Shown in pieces: positions 61,863 to 64,000 of a DNA stretch of 64,000 nt (position 1 is its first letter; each line of letters starts with the position of its first letter). The stretch is taken from NCBI RefSeq assembly GCF_020809045.1, contig NZ_CP078079.1, positions 806,001-870,000 of the forward strand, written 5' to 3'. A program made the position numbers and the translations under genes. Below the pieces are notes generated by a model. That model was not told the DNA's origin. It ran no database searches and was given only the letters and a program-made list of their open reading frames with translations. This stretch comes from Pseudarthrobacter sp. L1SW. Its GTDB lineage: Bacteria; Actinomycetota; Actinomycetes; Actinomycetales; Micrococcaceae.

Positions 61863-62876
61863 ATGACTGAAACCCTCCGCGTCGCCGTCATCGGCGCCGG
61901 GCGCATGGGCGCCGACCACATCCAGCGCCTTAACACCCGCATCCACGGAGCCGAAGTTGCCGCCGTCGTGGACGTGGACCTGGCCCGTGCCCAGGCCGCC
62001 ATCGAGGGCATCCCGGGCGCCGTGGCACTTGCCGACGCCGAGGAAGCCCTCAACAACGGCGATGTCAACGCGGTACTGATCGCCACCCCCGGTTTCCTGC
62101 ACGAGGACATCCTGTTCAAGGCCCTCGCCAAGGACATCCCCATCCTCTGCGAAAAGCCGCTGACCCCCGACGCCGAATCCTCCTGGAAGATCGTCGAGGC
62201 CGAGGTGGCGCTGGGCCACAAGCGCATCCAGGTGGGGTTCATGCGGCGGTTCGACGCCGAGTACGCGGCATTGGGCGGAATCATCCGGAACGGCGAACTG
62301 GGCGAACTGCTCATGCTGCACCACCAGCACCGGAACCCCACCACACCGGATGGCTTCACCAACGAGATGCTAATCAACGACTCCGTGGTCCACGAGTTCG
62401 ATGCCATCCGCTACTTCACCGGCGAGGAAATCACCAGTGTCCAGGTCCGCCTGGGCAAGGCCACCAAGAACGCGCCCGCAGGCCAGCACGATCCCCAGCA
62501 CGTCCTGCTCGAGACCGAGTCAGGCGTCCTGGCCGACGTCGAAATCTTCGTCAACGCCAAGTTCGGCTACGAAGTGGCCACTCAGGCTTCCTTCGAAGAA
62601 GGCATTGTCAACATTGGCGGCGACAAGGGGCCATACACCCGCAGCGCCGGCCACTGGGGCGGCAACGTCACGCCCGGCTTCGAGGAGCGCTTTGGCGCGG
62701 CGTACGACGTCGAAATCCAGTCATGGGTGGACGCGGCGCTTAAGGGCGAAATTGGCGGTCCAACCGCCTGGGACGGTTACGCCACCGCAGCGTGCTGCGA
62801 AGCAGGCGTCGAAGCGCAGAAGAACGGCGAAAAGGTCGCCGTGAAGCTCGCCGCAAAGCCCGACCTCTACAAGTAG
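61863..62876 (+). CDS. iolG: inositol 2-dehydrogenase (Gfo/Idh/MocA family)
   Basis: A 337-residue NAD-dependent Gfo/Idh/MocA oxidoreductase. The Rossmann motif is AVIGAGRMGADH, the catalytic Lys lies in ILCEKPLTPD and a catalytic His in VVHEFDAIRYF. In this operon it should oxidise myo-inositol to 2-keto-myo-inositol, the first step; scyllo-inositol activity is possible. The ATG at 61863 has GAAGGAACG upstream. It is 46 bp after iolE. Confidence 0.91.
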   Translation: MTETLRVAVIGAGRMGADHIQRLNTRIHGAEVAAVVDVDLARAQAAIEGIPGAVALADAEEALNNGDVNAVLIATPGFLHEDILFKALAKDIPILCEKPLTPDAESSWKIVEAEVALGHKRIQVGFMRRFDAEYAALGGIIRNGELGELLMLHHQHRNPTTPDGFTNEMLINDSVVHEFDAIRYFTGEEITSVQVRLGKATKNAPAGQHDPQHVLLETESGVLADVEIFVNAKFGYEVATQASFEEGIVNIGGDKGPYTRSAGHWGGNVTPGFEERFGAAYDVEIQSWVDAALKGEIGGPTAWDGYATAACCEAGVEAQKNGEKVAVKLAAKPDLYK

Positions 62877-62916
62877 CCCCCGCCCTGCCGTTCTGATCCA
62901 CGATGGAGTGTTTTTC

Positions 62917-63789
62917 GTGAAAATCGCACTTGACCCCACGCCGTTCCACCACTCGCATAGCCTGCTTGAGTTCCCCAAGGTGGTGGCGGACCTCGGCTAC
63001 AAGTACATGCAGATGACCCCGCACGCCGATTTCATCCCCTTCTTCAACCATCCCAAGGCGGATGACGAACTGGTGCGCCAGCTGAACAAGGCCTGCAAGG
63101 ACGCGGGAATCGAAATCGCCTCCGTGCTGCCGGTGCTTCGCTGGTCCGGACCGGACGAGGATGCCAGGGAAGCGGCTGTCCGCTACTGGAAGCGTGCCAT
63201 CCAGATCACCGTGGACCTTGGCGTGAGCACCATGAACACTGAGTTCAGCGGCCGCCCGGAGAAGGCGGAGGAGTCCGAAAGGGCCTTCTACCGTTCCATG
63301 GAAGAACTGCTGCCCATCATCGAGCGGGAGGGCATCGACCTGCTGATCGACCCGCACCCGGACGACTTTGTGGAAGAGGGCCTCGCCGCCATCCGCGTGA
63401 TCCGCGGGGTCAATTCGAAGAATGTGGGCATGGTCTACGTGGCTTCGCACAGCTTCCACATGAAGAACGCGCCCCTGGACATCATGCGCGCCGCAGGTGA
63501 CAAGCTGCGGCTGGTCCACGTGGCGGACACCATGGACCATCACGCCTCCCATGGCCTGCGCTACATCACCAACCCTCCGGGCAACCCGGTCCGTGTCCAC
63601 CAGCACCTGAAAATCGGCGATGGCGACGTGAACTGGGATGAGTTCTTTGGTGGCCTGAAGGAAATCGGGTTCCTGGACCGGGATGACACGGTCATGGTGT
63701 CCAGCGTTTTTGCCGAGGACGAGCATGCGGAGGACGTCTCCCGGTACCAGCTGGAGACGATGCAGGACTATATCGCCAAAACGAAATAG
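62917..63789 (+). CDS. iolH: sugar phosphate isomerase/epimerase, IolH-type
   Basis: A 290-residue TIM-barrel protein of the IolI/IolH group, thought to isomerise inositol-derived intermediates. [38 protein letters not shown] and [17 protein letters not shown] are recognisable, with Glu/His/Asp metal ligands expected. I start at the GTG at 62917 with GGAG eight bases upstream; another GTG nine bases earlier is less likely. Exact chemical role is uncertain. It is 40 bp after iolG. Confidence 0.82.
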   Translation: MKIALDPTPFHHSHSLLEFPKVVADLGYKYMQMTPHADFIPFFNHPKADDELVRQLNKACKDAGIEIASVLPVLRWSGPDEDAREAAVRYWKRAIQITVDLGVSTMNTEFSGRPEKAEESERAFYRSMEELLPIIEREGIDLLIDPHPDDFVEEGLAAIRVIRGVNSKNVGMVYVASHSFHMKNAPLDIMRAAGDKLRLVHVADTMDHHASHGLRYITNPPGNPVRVHQHLKIGDGDVNWDEFFGGLKEIGFLDRDDTVMVSSVFAEDEHAEDVSRYQLETMQDYIAKTK

Positions 63790-63800
63790 TGGACGCGCCG

Positions 63801-64000
63801 ATGGAAAACAGCAAAGGAACCATGACCGCGCCGGGCGCGGCGGGAACGCCCGGCATTGCAAGGAACTCCACACCGTCAAAGTCCTCGGACCCGAAGAAAT
63901 TCATGCGGAAGGTGGCGATCTTCTCCACCTTCGGCGGCCTGCTGTTCGGCTACGATACCGGCGTCATCAACGGCGCACTGCCCTTTATGCAGCGGGATCT
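63801..64000 (+). CDS. iolT: sugar-porter MFS transporter, N-terminal part
   Basis: The start of a membrane transporter, cut by the window edge. After a basic N-terminal tail, the first membrane segment reads [20 protein letters not shown], the classic sugar-porter (MFS) pattern GGxLFGYDxGVI. As the last visible gene of the iol operon it is probably a myo-inositol importer. The ATG at 63801 is 11 bp after iolH; an ATG at 63822 with AAAGG before it is an alternative start. Confidence 0.88.
   Translation, partial: MENSKGTMTAPGAAGTPGIARNSTPSKSSDPKKFMRKVAIFSTFGGLLFGYDTGVINGALPFMQRD

Noticed and set aside
59198..62407. Open frame of over 1000 codons antisense to iolA, iolE and iolG
   Set aside because: It lies exactly opposite well-supported genes, is low in family-like sequence and results from GC-rich third codon positions.

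Overview
The window is high-GC actinobacterial chromosome, most like Arthrobacter/Pseudarthrobacter (Micrococcaceae). Supporting signs are GTG/TTG starts, a lone WXG100 protein, an IdeR-type DtxR regulator with a matching iron box, CIRCE-controlled groEL, FemAB-type peptidoglycan bridge enzymes, actinobacterial XPB helicase, DUF3263, DUF3027, DUF222/HNH, DUF6457 and DUF998 proteins, and c-di-AMP riboswitches ahead of cell-wall hydrolases. The genus is inferred from protein memory; no search was run.

Layout. 1-3.7 kb: two FemAB/FemX-like aminoacyltransferases (the first cut by the window edge) and a ThrE-type exporter. 3.7-11.5 kb: siderophore-interacting flavoprotein with an iron box, uracil-DNA glycosylase, DUF3263, LytR_C, cold-shock protein, a solute-binding lipoprotein, groEL with two CIRCE operators, an RNase HI-DUF4440 fusion and a WXG100 protein. 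11.5-15.9 kb: OmpR/histidine-kinase pair, a secreted prealbumin-fold protein and a decayed integrase. 15.9-22.8 kb: XPB helicase, its 828-residue partner, a small membrane protein, a cold-shock-domain protein, DUF3027 and serC. 23-27 kb: DtxR/IdeR, then M23 and NlpC/P60 hydrolases, two of them behind ydaO-type (c-di-AMP) riboswitches.

27.2-31.1 kb: HNH nuclease and a molybdenum-cofactor/formate-dehydrogenase cluster (mobA, DUF6457, moeA, fdhD). 31.2-36 kb: GH38 alpha-mannosidase and an HTH + 7-TM two-gene unit. 36-43.2 kb: ABC-F ATPase with a possible attenuator leader, coupled to an ABC exporter, then NUDIX, DUF6314, tRNA-Arg(CCU), DUF998, a membrane protein and an inositol monophosphatase-like enzyme. 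Three gene pairs here converge with overlapping stop codons. 43.2-51.9 kb: DUF222/HNH, PcrA/UvrD, a glycosyltransferase, a lipoprotein and sucCD.

51.9-53.6 kb is an IS30-family element with a frameshifted transposase, sitting in the loop of what looks like an older terminator hairpin. After it come SRPBCC and ArsR genes and a tautomerase, then from 55.2 kb to the window end a myo-inositol catabolic operon (iolC, aldolase-like, iolD, iolA, iolE, iolG, iolH, start of an MFS transporter). Its promoter region shares a near-identical motif with the tautomerase gene. iolB is not present in the visible part.

Most of the window is ordinary core genome. The most interesting items are regulatory or architectural: paired c-di-AMP riboswitches, the shared iol/tautomerase motif, the ABC-F leader, the split terminator around IS30, and the poorly understood HTH/7-TM and XPB/partner gene pairs.
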